From NCBI RefSeq assembly GCF_002116635.1, contig NZ_LQPW01000167.1:62001-126000 (forward strand): a DNA stretch of 64,000 nt, in the 5' to 3' direction. Numbering within the stretch: position 1 is the first letter of the stretch; every line of letters starts with the position of its first letter. A program made the translations under genes and the position numbers. The notes beneath the pieces are model-generated. The model searched no databases. It was not told the DNA's origin and worked only from the letters and a program-made list of their open reading frames with translations. Shown here piece by piece: positions 1 through 8,134 of this stretch. Source of the stretch: Mycobacterium szulgai (GTDB lineage: Bacteria > Actinomycetota > Actinomycetes > Mycobacteriales > Mycobacteriaceae).

Positions 1-1
1 G

Positions 2-433
2 ACGCGCGGGCCCGCGGTCCTCGGCCACGGCACCGCCGGAGCCATCGGGGAACTGTTCGCCACCGTCGCGGCGACCTGCATAGCCTCGGCGATGCTCGGG
101 CTGGCCATCTCGGCGCTGGTCCGCTCGAGCGAACAGATCATGCCGCTGTTCGTGGTGTCGATCATGGCGCAACTGGTGCTGTGCGGCGGCATGGTGCCGG
201 TGACCGGCAGGCTGGTGCTCGACCAACTCTCCTTCGCCATGCCGGCGCGGTGGGGTTATGCGGCAGCCGCGTCGACGGTCGATGTCCGCCATCTGATCCC
301 CGGCTCGCTGGTCAGCCAGGACCGGTTCTGGCGGCATACCTCGAAGGTTTGGCTTTTCGACATGGGCATGCTGGCGACGTTGTCGGTGTTCTACACCGTC
401 TTCGTGCGGTGGAAGATTCGGTTACGCCGCTAA
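2..433 (+). CDS. ABC transporter permease, C-terminal part (Rv1747-like)
   Basis: The reading frame is open from the first bases of the window, so the start lies outside it; about 143 residues remain. Hydrophobic stretches, the GGMVPVTGR loop, the PARWGY motif and a basic end (VRWKIRLRR) resemble the last part of the ABC-2 type membrane domain of Rv1747-like proteins, which in full carry FHA domains, an ATPase domain and a permease. Rv1747 is a known substrate of the kinase PknF, and a PknF-like kinase lies 35 kb away in this window; a link is only conjecture. The family call rests on remembered similarity. An unrelated ABC-2 permease remains possible. Confidence 0.7.
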   Translation, partial: TRGPAVLGHGTAGAIGELFATVAATCIASAMLGLAISALVRSSEQIMPLFVVSIMAQLVLCGGMVPVTGRLVLDQLSFAMPARWGYAAAASTVDVRHLIPGSLVSQDRFWRHTSKVWLFDMGMLATLSVFYTVFVRWKIRLRR

Positions 434-505
434 GGTGAGGTCATCCATCCACCGAAGCACGAGACGTTCAATCTGCTAGCCCGCACGAACACCGATCCGA
501 AGGGC

Positions 506-949
506 GTGGTGCGCGCCGTTGACGAGTACGCGGTGCACCCGTGGGGGCTGTATCTGGCGCGGCCCACTCCCGGGCGGGTGCAGTTCCATTACCTCGAATC
601 GTGGCTACTGCCGTCGTTGGGCTTGCGCGCTACCGTCTTTCACTTCAATCCCGGCCATGAACGAGACCACGACTATTACCTCGACATCGGCGAATACACG
701 CCGGGCGAGGCGGTGTGGCGCTCCGAAGACCATTACCTCGACATCGAGGTGCGCACCGGCCGCGGAGCCGAATTGGCTGATGTCGACGAGCTGCTGGACG
801 CCGTGCGTCACGGATTGTTAACGCCCGAGGCCGCCGAGCTGGCGGTGCGGCGCGCCGTGGCCGCCATCGACGGCTTGGCGCGCAATGGTTACGACCTTCA
901 GGCGTGGCTTTCCACGAACGGCATGCAACTCAAATGGCTTGGGGTGTAG
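506..949 (+). CDS. DUF402 domain protein (Rv1632c-like)
   Basis: This is a soluble protein of about 147 residues in the DUF402 family, whose members include nucleoside phosphatases and RNase-linked proteins; its function here is unknown. Visible features are LYLARPTPG, HYLESWLLP, a DHDYYLDIG block and the charged repeat EDHYLDIEV, acidic positions typical of metal-binding DUF402 proteins. The first ATG/GTG/TTG in frame is GTG at 506. The frame is nevertheless open back to the stop of the upstream gene at 431-433, and the residues before 506 (HPPKHETFNLLARTNTDPKG) look like genuine family N-terminus. The real start may be a rare ATC at 443 just after AGGTGAGG, or a start codon was lost. The 3' end overlaps the convergent SRPBCC gene by 20 bp. 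Confidence 0.85.
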   Translation: MVRAVDEYAVHPWGLYLARPTPGRVQFHYLESWLLPSLGLRATVFHFNPGHERDHDYYLDIGEYTPGEAVWRSEDHYLDIEVRTGRGAELADVDELLDAVRHGLLTPEAAELAVRRAVAAIDGLARNGYDLQAWLSTNGMQLKWLGV

Positions 950-1406
950 TCGGTTTCGCCGTCAGGTGCCGCCGCGCGAGCTTGCGCCAACGCCGTTGCC
1001 GGTAGCGGTAAATCCCGGTCGCCATAGCCGCGACGAAGGAGGTGGCGAGGCCGGCGTCGATGTCGACGGTGTCGCTGTACCGACAGGAGCGGTCGTCGAG
1101 TGGTTCGACATGCAGCGTGTGGTTCCACGCCTTGAGCAGTCCGCCGTGCTCTCGGGTGCGGATCGTCCCCGTCGCTTGGTCAACCTCGACGACCTCGATG
1201 GTGTGCCGGTAGGCGGGTATCACATGGAATGCGAAAAGCCATCCCGTACCGCGCTCACCGGCATACAGCGGCTCGGTGCGCCCGGCCAGCGAGGGAAAGC
1301 CGAACAGGCCCTTGCAGACGTAGAGGAAGGTGGCCGGGGAAAGCATCGCCGACCACACCCGGTTGGCGGTGGCGGGCAGAATGGTTTCGACGTGAACGGT
1401 GCGCAC
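930..1406 (-). CDS. SRPBCC-type polyketide cyclase/START-like protein
   Basis: The product has 158 residues. It starts with MRTVHVETILPATANRVW, the first strand and helix typical of SRPBCC (helix-grip) hydrophobic-ligand proteins. The middle has alternating beta strands (GTGWLFAFHV, HTIEVVEVD, TLHVEPLDDRSCRYSDTVDIDAG) and the protein ends with a long basic helix. Such proteins bind lipids or polyketides; the ligand here is unknown. The start is GTG at 1406. It is divergent from, and slightly overlaps, a TetR regulator, which suggests the regulator controls it. I do not recall this pair between Rv1632c and coaE in H37Rv. Confidence 0.75.
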   Translation of the reverse strand: MRTVHVETILPATANRVWSAMLSPATFLYVCKGLFGFPSLAGRTEPLYAGERGTGWLFAFHVIPAYRHTIEVVEVDQATGTIRTREHGGLLKAWNHTLHVEPLDDRSCRYSDTVDIDAGLATSFVAAMATGIYRYRQRRWRKLARRHLTAKPTTPQAI

Positions 1407-2094
1407 GAACCGAATTCTGCTGAACTTGACGCCGAATGACTACTCGCTTTCGCCCGGGAGGTCCGCCATCGCACCCACAGATCGATTTCGGCAGCGCAAG
1501 CAGCCCAAACAGGAGCGGGCTGCCGAGACCAGACAGCGCATCCTGGACGCGGCGGCTCACATTTTCGCCGAGCACGGCTATGCCGCGGGTACCACCAACC
1601 GAATCGCCGAGCGTGCCGGAGTGTCGATCGGCTCGCTGTACCAATACTTTCCGAATAAGGACGCCGTGCTGCGCGCGCTGATGGACGCCCACGTCGACGC
1701 CGGGGCACGGTTGCTGGGCGAGCGCCTGTCGACCGGTCTGCCGCCGCAACTCGACGCTGCCTTGCGGTTGTTCGTGCGCGCGACCATCGACAACCACCGC
1801 GACAATCCACGCCTACATCGCGTGCTGTTCGAAGAAGCGCCGCGGGCGCCGGCGTTTTTGGCGCGAATGCATGAATTGGAGCGGTTCAGTGTGGATGCGA
1901 CTGTTCAGCTGCTCGAGCAGCACCCTGAGGCGCGCGCTGGCCGGCTGAACGCTCACGTCGTCGTCGCGACCATCGATTCGCTGGTGCACCGGCTCGTCAC
2001 GTCGGAGGCTGACGTCGACTTGCAACAAGTCGAGGACGAAATCGTCGCCTTGCTCACCGGATACCTGCGCCAGGCCAGGGCAGCCGACAGCTAG
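1399..2094 (+). CDS. TetR family transcriptional regulator
   Basis: The helix-turn-helix is clear: RQRILDAAAHIFAEHGYAA, then TTNRIAERAGVSIGSLYQYF and PNKDAVLRA, the standard TetR_N arrangement. The C-terminal half is helical and would bind a ligand. As drawn, the start is GTG at 1399 and the first 35 or so residues are not family-like; the real start is probably further downstream, because the gene would otherwise overlap the 5' end of the divergent SRPBCC gene. Few alternative start codons exist (TTG at 1426). It most likely regulates itself and the SRPBCC gene. Its stop codon overlaps the convergent coaE stop. Confidence 0.85.
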   Translation: MRTNRILLNLTPNDYSLSPGRSAIAPTDRFRQRKQPKQERAAETRQRILDAAAHIFAEHGYAAGTTNRIAERAGVSIGSLYQYFPNKDAVLRALMDAHVDAGARLLGERLSTGLPPQLDAALRLFVRATIDNHRDNPRLHRVLFEEAPRAPAFLARMHELERFSVDATVQLLEQHPEARAGRLNAHVVVATIDSLVHRLVTSEADVDLQQVEDEIVALLTGYLRQARAADS

Positions 2095-3305
2095 GGCTTC
2101 CAGCCGGTGGTGTCGGCCCATTCCCAGGCCCGCCGGTATGCGTCGAGAAACCACGGTTCCTTCGCGGTCACATAGCGCAGTATGTCCCCGCCGCCGCCGG
2201 CATCGGCTTTCCGTTTGACGTCGAGGTAGTCGGCGCGTACGTCAGGGTTGGCTTTCAGCCAGTCGACGAACAGCAGGGCGAACTGCTGGTTGGGCCGGCC
2301 ATCCACCCGGATGTGCACGTTGGTCGGCCGGCCGGGATCGGCGGATGCGTGAATGCGCTTGTGCCAAAATGCCGAATCGGCACTGTGGTCATAGCGGTCG
2401 ACGGTGCTGCGCGCATCAGCCTTGGGCGCGTCCTGGGTGATGTGCTCCAGGCGCGGGTAGCCGGCGGCGAGCAACGGTTCGACGAGTTCGTCTGCCACGT
2501 CGAGCGATTCAACGGTGATTTGGATGTCGATGACATCCTTAGCGTCGTAATCAGGGACGGCGGTTGAGCCGATGTGGTCGACACGCAACGCCCGGTGTCC
2601 GCACGCCGTCTTCAGGCGGTTGATGATGCGCTGCGCCTGATCCGGCCAACTCGGGTCGGCCGGAACCAGTCGCGCCGGCGCGCGGGCGATCTGACGCTCA
2701 GTCAGGTTGTGCGCAAACGGAAGTATGCGGTTGTGCCACACGTCGTGCGCCTTGGCTACCAAGTCGCCTGGCTCACCGGAATTGTCCAGCCAGACGTCGG
2801 CGACCGCGCGCCGCTGCTCATCGTTGGCTTGGGCGGCGATCCTGGCCCGGGCGTCGTCTTCGGCCATGCCACGCAGTTCGACCAGCCGCTTCACCCGCAA
2901 CTCGACGTCGGCGTGGACGATGACCACCAGTGGGAACAGCGGCGCCATACCGGATTCCACCAGTAGCGGAATATCTTCCACTACAACGGCATCTTCAGAG
3001 ACCGCCGCGATCATCTCCGCACGCCGGCGGGCCACCAACGGGTGCACGATTCCGTTGAGCTTCTTACGCTCCTCGTCATCCCGAAAAGCCTTGGCGGCCA
3101 ACGCCGGCCGATCCAGCGCTCCGTCCGGCAGCAGAATGTCGCGACCAAAGGCGTCGACCAGCGAGGCCAGCCCCTCGGTGCCCGGTTCGACCACTTCGCG
3201 GGCGATGACATCCCCGTCGACGATGATTCCGCCGCAGTCCGAAAACGCCTTGGACAGCGCCGATTTCCCGGCGCCGATTCCACCGGTCAACCCGATGCGC
3301 AGCAT
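2091..3305 (-). CDS. coaE: Dephospho-CoA kinase with C-terminal GrpB/UPF0157 domain
   Basis: This enzyme phosphorylates dephospho-CoA at the 3' hydroxyl in the last step of CoA synthesis. The 404-residue product has an N-terminal P-loop (GLTGGIGAGKS, residues 5-15), the DxxH-like HPLV region and the RxxxR-rich lid typical of CoaE within about the first 200 residues. From about residue 210 it has a GrpB/UPF0157 nucleotidyltransferase-like domain (DHIGSTAVP, DVIDIQITV). This fusion is usual in mycobacteria, where CoaE is near 407 residues. It lies 12 bp downstream of rpsA on the same strand and may be co-transcribed with it. Confidence 0.97.
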   Translation of the reverse strand: MLRIGLTGGIGAGKSALSKAFSDCGGIIVDGDVIAREVVEPGTEGLASLVDAFGRDILLPDGALDRPALAAKAFRDDEERKKLNGIVHPLVARRRAEMIAAVSEDAVVVEDIPLLVESGMAPLFPLVVIVHADVELRVKRLVELRGMAEDDARARIAAQANDEQRRAVADVWLDNSGEPGDLVAKAHDVWHNRILPFAHNLTERQIARAPARLVPADPSWPDQAQRIINRLKTACGHRALRVDHIGSTAVPDYDAKDVIDIQITVESLDVADELVEPLLAAGYPRLEHITQDAPKADARSTVDRYDHSADSAFWHKRIHASADPGRPTNVHIRVDGRPNQQFALLFVDWLKANPDVRADYLDVKRKADAGGGGDILRYVTAKEPWFLDAYRRAWEWADTTGWKP

Positions 3306-3317
3306 CCGCTGACAGTA

Positions 3318-4763
3318 TTAGGCGTTGCCGGCGAGCTTTTCCCGCAGCGCGGCCAATTGCGCGTCGCTGGCCAGCGACCCACCGGCGGCCTTCTCCGACG
3401 ACCCACTGCTGGATTGGGTTTGCTCCCCGGCGGCGTGCGCCTCGGCCTCGGCGGCGGCGAACTTCTCCATCTGCGTGGTGTGCATCTTGTGCCGGCGCTC
3501 GGCCTCGGCGTAGCGGGCTTCCCACTCGTTGCGCTGGGTGTCGAAACCCTCGAGCCATTCGTTGGTCTCGGCGTCGAAGCCCTCGGGGAAAATGTAGTTG
3601 CCCTGCTCGTCGTAGCTGTCGGCCATGCCGTACTTCGCCGGGTCGAATTCCTCGGTGTAGTCCTCGTTGGCCTGCTTGAGTGACAACGAGATTCGGCGGC
3701 GCTCCAGGTCGATGTCGATGACCTTGACCATCGCGTCGTCGCCGACGGCAACCACCTGGTCGGGCACCTCGACGTGGCGCTCGGCCAGCTCGGAGATGTG
3801 CACCAGGCCCTCGATGCCCTCCTCGACGCGGACGAACGCGCCGAACGGAACCAGCTTGGTGACCTTTCCGGGCACGATCTGGCCGATGGCGTGGGTGCGG
3901 GCGAAGTGACGCCACGGGTCTTCCTGAGTCGCCTTCAGCGACAACGAAACCCGCTCGCGGTCCATGTCGACGTCAAGCACCTCGACGGTGACCTCGTCGC
4001 CCACCTGAACCACCTCGGACGGGTGGTCGATGTGCTTCCAGGACAGCTCGGACACGTGCACCAGACCGTCCACCCCGCCGAGATCGACGAATGCGCCGAA
4101 GTTGACGATCGAGGAGACCACACCCTTGCGGATGGTGCCCTTCTGCAGCTGGTTGAGGAATTCGCTGCGCACCTCGGACTGGGTCTGCTCCAGCCAGGCG
4201 CGCCGCGACAGCACCACGTTGTTGCGGTTCTTGTCCAGCTCGATGATCTTGGCCTCGATCTCCTTGCCGATGTACGGCTGCAGATCGCGCACCCGGCGCA
4301 TCTCGACCAGCGAGGCGGGCAGGAAGCCGCGCAGGCCGATGTCGAGGATCAGGCCACCCTTGACCACCTCGATGACGGTGCCCTTGACTGCCTCGTCCTT
4401 CTCCTTGAGCGCCTCGATGGTGCCCCACGCGCGCTCGTACTGCGCGCGCTTCTTGGAGAGGATGAGCCGGCCCTCTTTGTCCTCTTTGGTGAGGACGAGG
4501 GCCTCGACCTCGTCGCCCACGGAAACGACCTCATTGGGGTCGACGTCGTGTTTGATCGAGAGCTCGCGGGCGGGGATGACCCCTTCGGTCTTGTAACCGA
4601 TGTCGAGGAGCACCTCGTCCCGGTCCACTTTGACGATGGTGCCTTCGACGATGTCGCCATCGTTGAAGTACTTGATCGTTTTGTCTATTGCGGCGAGAAA
4701 GTCCTCGCTGGAGCCTATGTCGTTGACGGCTACTTGGGGCGAGGTGACGGTGGGACTCGGCAT
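3318..4763 (-). CDS. rpsA: 30S ribosomal protein S1
   Basis: S1 unfolds and recruits mRNA to the 30S subunit. The 481-residue product contains four S1 RNA-binding repeats (about residues 36-105, 123-188, 209-277 and 294-363); phrases such as VEGTIVKV, VVSSIVNFGAFVDLGGVDGLVHVSEL and GKVTKLVPFGAFV mark the third and fourth. The Ala/Glu/Ser-rich tail ends with LASDAQLAALREKL, the conserved mycobacterial C-terminus discussed in connection with pyrazinoic acid. It has four repeats, as in actinobacteria, against six in E. coli. It lies between polA and coaE as in other mycobacteria. Confidence 0.98.
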   Translation of the reverse strand: MPSPTVTSPQVAVNDIGSSEDFLAAIDKTIKYFNDGDIVEGTIVKVDRDEVLLDIGYKTEGVIPARELSIKHDVDPNEVVSVGDEVEALVLTKEDKEGRLILSKKRAQYERAWGTIEALKEKDEAVKGTVIEVVKGGLILDIGLRGFLPASLVEMRRVRDLQPYIGKEIEAKIIELDKNRNNVVLSRRAWLEQTQSEVRSEFLNQLQKGTIRKGVVSSIVNFGAFVDLGGVDGLVHVSELSWKHIDHPSEVVQVGDEVTVEVLDVDMDRERVSLSLKATQEDPWRHFARTHAIGQIVPGKVTKLVPFGAFVRVEEGIEGLVHISELAERHVEVPDQVVAVGDDAMVKVIDIDLERRRISLSLKQANEDYTEEFDPAKYGMADSYDEQGNYIFPEGFDAETNEWLEGFDTQRNEWEARYAEAERRHKMHTTQMEKFAAAEAEAHAAGEQTQSSSGSSEKAAGGSLASDAQLAALREKLAGNA

Positions 4764-4869
4764 GTTGTTGGGTTGCTCCGGACAGGGTTCATCGTAGGGA
4801 CAAATTGGGGTTTACCTGTCGAGGCTACTCGACGGGGCACACGCTGGACAAACTGGTCACCCGCGACCG

Positions 4870-7599
4870 CTAATGGGCCGCCGCATCCCAGCTGCGGCCG
4901 TAGCCGACCGACACCTCCAGCGGGACATCAAGAGGGTAGGCGCCGCCCATTTTCTCGCGCACCAGCGCCTCGACCCGGTCTCGTTCTCCGGGTGCGATTT
5001 CGAGCAGTAATTCGTCATGTACCTGCAGCAACATCCGCGACGCCAGCCCAGCCTCCTTGAGCGCCCTGTCGACTTCGATCATGGCCACCTTGATGATGTC
5101 GGCCGCGCTGCCCTGGATCGGCGCATTGAGCGCCGCGCGCTCGGCCGCCTCGCGCACCTGCCGATTGCTGCTGTCCAGCTCCGGGAGATAACGCCGACGG
5201 CCCAGCACGGTCGAGGTGTAGCCGTCCTTGCGGGCTTGCTCGACGATGTTCATCAAATAGTCACGCACTCCGCCGAATCGAGCGAAGTACTGGTCCATCT
5301 GTTCCTTGGCTTCTTCGGTGGAGATCTTCAGCTGAGCCGATAGGCCGTAGGCGCTCAACCCGTATGCCAATCCGTACGACATGGCTTTGACCCGGCGCCG
5401 CAACTCCGCGGTCACCTCTTCTATCGGCACGCCGAAGGCCCGGGATGCAACGAACGAGTGCAGGTCCTCTCCGGTGTTGAACGCCTCGATGAGGCCTTCG
5501 TCGCGCGACAAGTGCGCCATGATCCGCATTTCGATCTGGCTGTAATCGGCGGTCATCAGCTCCGCGTAGGTCCCGGTGCCCACCACGAATGCGTCGCGGA
5601 TCTGCCGACCCGCATCGGTGCGGATCGGGATGTTCTGCAGATTGGGTTCGGTCGAGGAGAGTCGGCCGGTGGCCGCGATGGTCTGGTTGAACGTGGTGTG
5701 TATCCGGCCGTCGGCCGCCACCGAATTCAGCAGCCCGTCCACGGTGACCTTCAACCGGGTGACGTCGCGGTGGGCCAGCAGGTGCTGGAGAAATGGATGC
5801 CCGGTCTTGTCGAAGAGCGACTGCAGGGCGTCCGCATCCGTGGTGTAGCCGGTCTTGGTCCGCTTCGTCTTGGGCATGCCCAGCTCGTCGAACAACACGA
5901 CTTGCAGCTGTTTGGGCGAGCCCAGGTTGATCTGCTTGCCGACCACCGCGTAGGCGGCCTCGGCGGCGTCGCGAATCTGGTCACCGAACTGACTTTGCAA
6001 CTCGGTCAGCATCTTCAGGTCGACGGCGATGCCGACGTGTTCCATCTCGGCCAACACCTGCTGCACCGGCAGCTCCATGTCACCCAGCAATGCGGTGGAG
6101 TCGATGCGGGCCAGTTCGGTGTCCAGCGCGTCCGCGAGATCGATGACGGCCCGGGCCCGCAGAATTGCGGTTTGGACGGCTTGCACGTCCACTCCATCCG
6201 ACTCGTCCAGGTCGTCGAGTAGCGAAAGCTGTTGCTGTTCAGGCGTTTCCGCCCGCAGCTCGCGACGCAGGTAGCGCAGTGACAGGTCGTCGAGGGTGAA
6301 GCTGCGCTGACCCGGACGAACCAGGTAGGCCGCCAGTGCGGTGTCGGAGGTGACGCCATTGAGGGTCCAGCCGCGGCCCGCCAGGTCGTGGATGGCCAGT
6401 TTCGCCTCGTGTAATGCCTTGGGTTTGGCGGGATCGGCGAGCCAGGCGGCCAGCGCGGCGTCGTCGTCTGGAGTCAACGTGGCGGTGTCGAGGTAGGCGC
6501 CTTCTCCGTCAGCGGCCGCGATGGCCAGCGCCGTGGCGTCCCCGCCGTGCGGCAGGTGAGTGCCGACCACGGTCAGGCCTGACCGGCGCCCGTCCGCGGC
6601 GTGCTCGGCCAGCCACTGCCCCACGGTCCCCGGTTCCAGTGCGCCGCCGCGCACGTCGAACCCCTCGTCGACCTCGGGCTCGACGGCGGCCAATGTGTCG
6701 AACAACCGGTCTCGCAGCACCCGGAACTCCAGGTCGTCGAAGAGCCGGTGGATCTGGTCGCGGTCCCAGGGCAGCAGCCGCAGCGTGTCCGGCGTCTGCG
6801 CCAAGGGCACATCACGAACAAGTTCGGTGAGCTCCCGGTTGCGCACCACATTGGCCAGATGCGCCCGCAACGCATCGCCGACCTTGCCGCGCACCGAGTC
6901 GACGTTGTCGACCAGCGACTGCAGCGAGCCGTACTCGATGATCCACTTCGAGGCGGTCTTCTCCCCCACTCCCGGAATGCCGGGCAGGTTGTCGCTCGGG
7001 TCGCCACGCAGCGCCGCAAAGTCGGGGTATTGCGTTGGCGTCAGGCCGTACTTCTCGACGACCGCCTCGGGCGTGAAACGGGTGAGTTCACTGACGCCTT
7101 TGATCGGGTACAGCACCGTCACGTCGTCGCTGACGAGTTGCAGCGAGTCGCGGTCACCGGTAACCACCAGCACCCGGTAACCCTCGTTCTGGGCCTGAGT
7201 CGCCAGCGTCGCGATGAGGTCGTCGGCCTCGAAGCCCGGCTCGGAAAGCACGGTAATGCCAAGCGCGCCAAGGACTTCCTTGGTGATGTCGATCTGGCCG
7301 TGGAATTCGTCGGGAGTCGACGATCGGTTGGCCTTGTACTCCGGGTAGCGCTCGGAGCGAAACGTCTGCCGCGACACGTCGAACGCCGCCGCGATATGGG
7401 TGGGACCCTCGTCGCGCAGCAGATTGATCAGCATGGCGGTAAAGCCATAGACCGCGTTGGTGGTGAGCCCGCCGCGGGTCTTGAAATTCTCCGCCGGCAG
7501 TGCGTAGAACGCACGGAAGGCCAGCGAATTGCCGTCCAGCAGCATCAGGGTGGGTTTGGCTTGATCCGAGCTGGTGGCCTCAACAGACGGAGCATTCAC
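4870..7599 (-). CDS. polA: DNA polymerase I
   Basis: This repair and Okazaki-fragment polymerase has 909 residues. The N-terminal 300 residues are the 5' nuclease (LLDGNSLAFRAFYAL; GFEADDLIATLA; GDRDSLQLV; GDPSDNLPGIPGVGEKTA). The middle domain corresponds to the 3'-5' exonuclease fold but lacks its acidic active site, as is usual in mycobacteria. The C-terminal polymerase has motif A (DYSQIEMRI), motif B (RRRVKAMSYGLAYG) and motif C (QVHDELLLE). It has its own upstream region shared with the divergent DUF35 gene, and rpsA follows after 106 bp. Confidence 0.98.
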   Translation of the reverse strand: MNAPSVEATSSDQAKPTLMLLDGNSLAFRAFYALPAENFKTRGGLTTNAVYGFTAMLINLLRDEGPTHIAAAFDVSRQTFRSERYPEYKANRSSTPDEFHGQIDITKEVLGALGITVLSEPGFEADDLIATLATQAQNEGYRVLVVTGDRDSLQLVSDDVTVLYPIKGVSELTRFTPEAVVEKYGLTPTQYPDFAALRGDPSDNLPGIPGVGEKTASKWIIEYGSLQSLVDNVDSVRGKVGDALRAHLANVVRNRELTELVRDVPLAQTPDTLRLLPWDRDQIHRLFDDLEFRVLRDRLFDTLAAVEPEVDEGFDVRGGALEPGTVGQWLAEHAADGRRSGLTVVGTHLPHGGDATALAIAAADGEGAYLDTATLTPDDDAALAAWLADPAKPKALHEAKLAIHDLAGRGWTLNGVTSDTALAAYLVRPGQRSFTLDDLSLRYLRRELRAETPEQQQLSLLDDLDESDGVDVQAVQTAILRARAVIDLADALDTELARIDSTALLGDMELPVQQVLAEMEHVGIAVDLKMLTELQSQFGDQIRDAAEAAYAVVGKQINLGSPKQLQVVLFDELGMPKTKRTKTGYTTDADALQSLFDKTGHPFLQHLLAHRDVTRLKVTVDGLLNSVAADGRIHTTFNQTIAATGRLSSTEPNLQNIPIRTDAGRQIRDAFVVGTGTYAELMTADYSQIEMRIMAHLSRDEGLIEAFNTGEDLHSFVASRAFGVPIEEVTAELRRRVKAMSYGLAYGLSAYGLSAQLKISTEEAKEQMDQYFARFGGVRDYLMNIVEQARKDGYTSTVLGRRRYLPELDSSNRQVREAAERAALNAPIQGSAADIIKVAMIEVDRALKEAGLASRMLLQVHDELLLEIAPGERDRVEALVREKMGGAYPLDVPLEVSVGYGRSWDAAAH

Positions 7600-7693
7600 G
7601 GCTCACACTCTAGGCACCCGGTCTGACGCAGCCGGAGCCTGGCAGAACTGGAACACGTTTCAGTTTTGTGCTCGCGCTGGGTAGTCTGGCCGA

Positions 7694-8134
7694 GTGCCAG
7701 AGGTCACCAGCCAAGAACCCGCGATCGACGGATGGTTCGCCACCGATGACGCCGGAAACCCGCATCTGATCGGCAGTAAATGTCCGCAGTGCGGCACGTA
7801 CGTCTTCCCGCCCCGAGAAAACAACTGTCCCAACCCGGCCTGTGACGGCGACGAACTAGAGGCCGTCGCATTGTCGCGCCGCGGCAAGCTGTGGAGTTAC
7901 ACCGAGAACCGCTATGCACCGCCGCCGCCGTACCCCTCCCCTGATCCCTTCGAGCCCTTCGCTGTCGCCGCCGTGGAGCTGGCCAAGGAGGGGCTGATCG
8001 TGCTGGGCAAGGTGGTCGAGGGGACCTTGGCAGCCGATCTGAAGGTCGGCATAGAGATGGAGCTGACGACCATGCCGCTGTTCACCGACGACGACGGCGT
8101 GCAGCGCATCGTCTACGGGTGGAGGATCCCATGA
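7694..8134 (+). CDS. DUF35 OB-fold protein with zinc ribbon (Rv1628c-like)
   Basis: The 146-residue protein starts at GTG 7694. It has a rubredoxin-like zinc ribbon near residues 29-55 (KCPQCGTYVFPP, then NNCPNPAC) followed by an OB-fold (WSYTENRY, GLIVLGKVVEG, VGIEMELTT). DUF35 proteins form complexes with thiolase-like partners in steroid side-chain and acyl-CoA metabolism, where the pair acts as an aldolase or lipid-transfer unit. Its stop overlaps the ATG of exactly such a thiolase-like gene (ATGA), so the two are translationally coupled and their products probably interact. The substrate is not evident. Confidence 0.93.
   Translation: MPEVTSQEPAIDGWFATDDAGNPHLIGSKCPQCGTYVFPPRENNCPNPACDGDELEAVALSRRGKLWSYTENRYAPPPPYPSPDPFEPFAVAAVELAKEGLIVLGKVVEGTLAADLKVGIEMELTTMPLFTDDDGVQRIVYGWRIP

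Noticed and set aside
3774..5060. 428-codon + strand frame over rpsA and the rpsA-polA gap
   Set aside because: It is an antisense shadow of rpsA with no ribosome site and no family resemblance.
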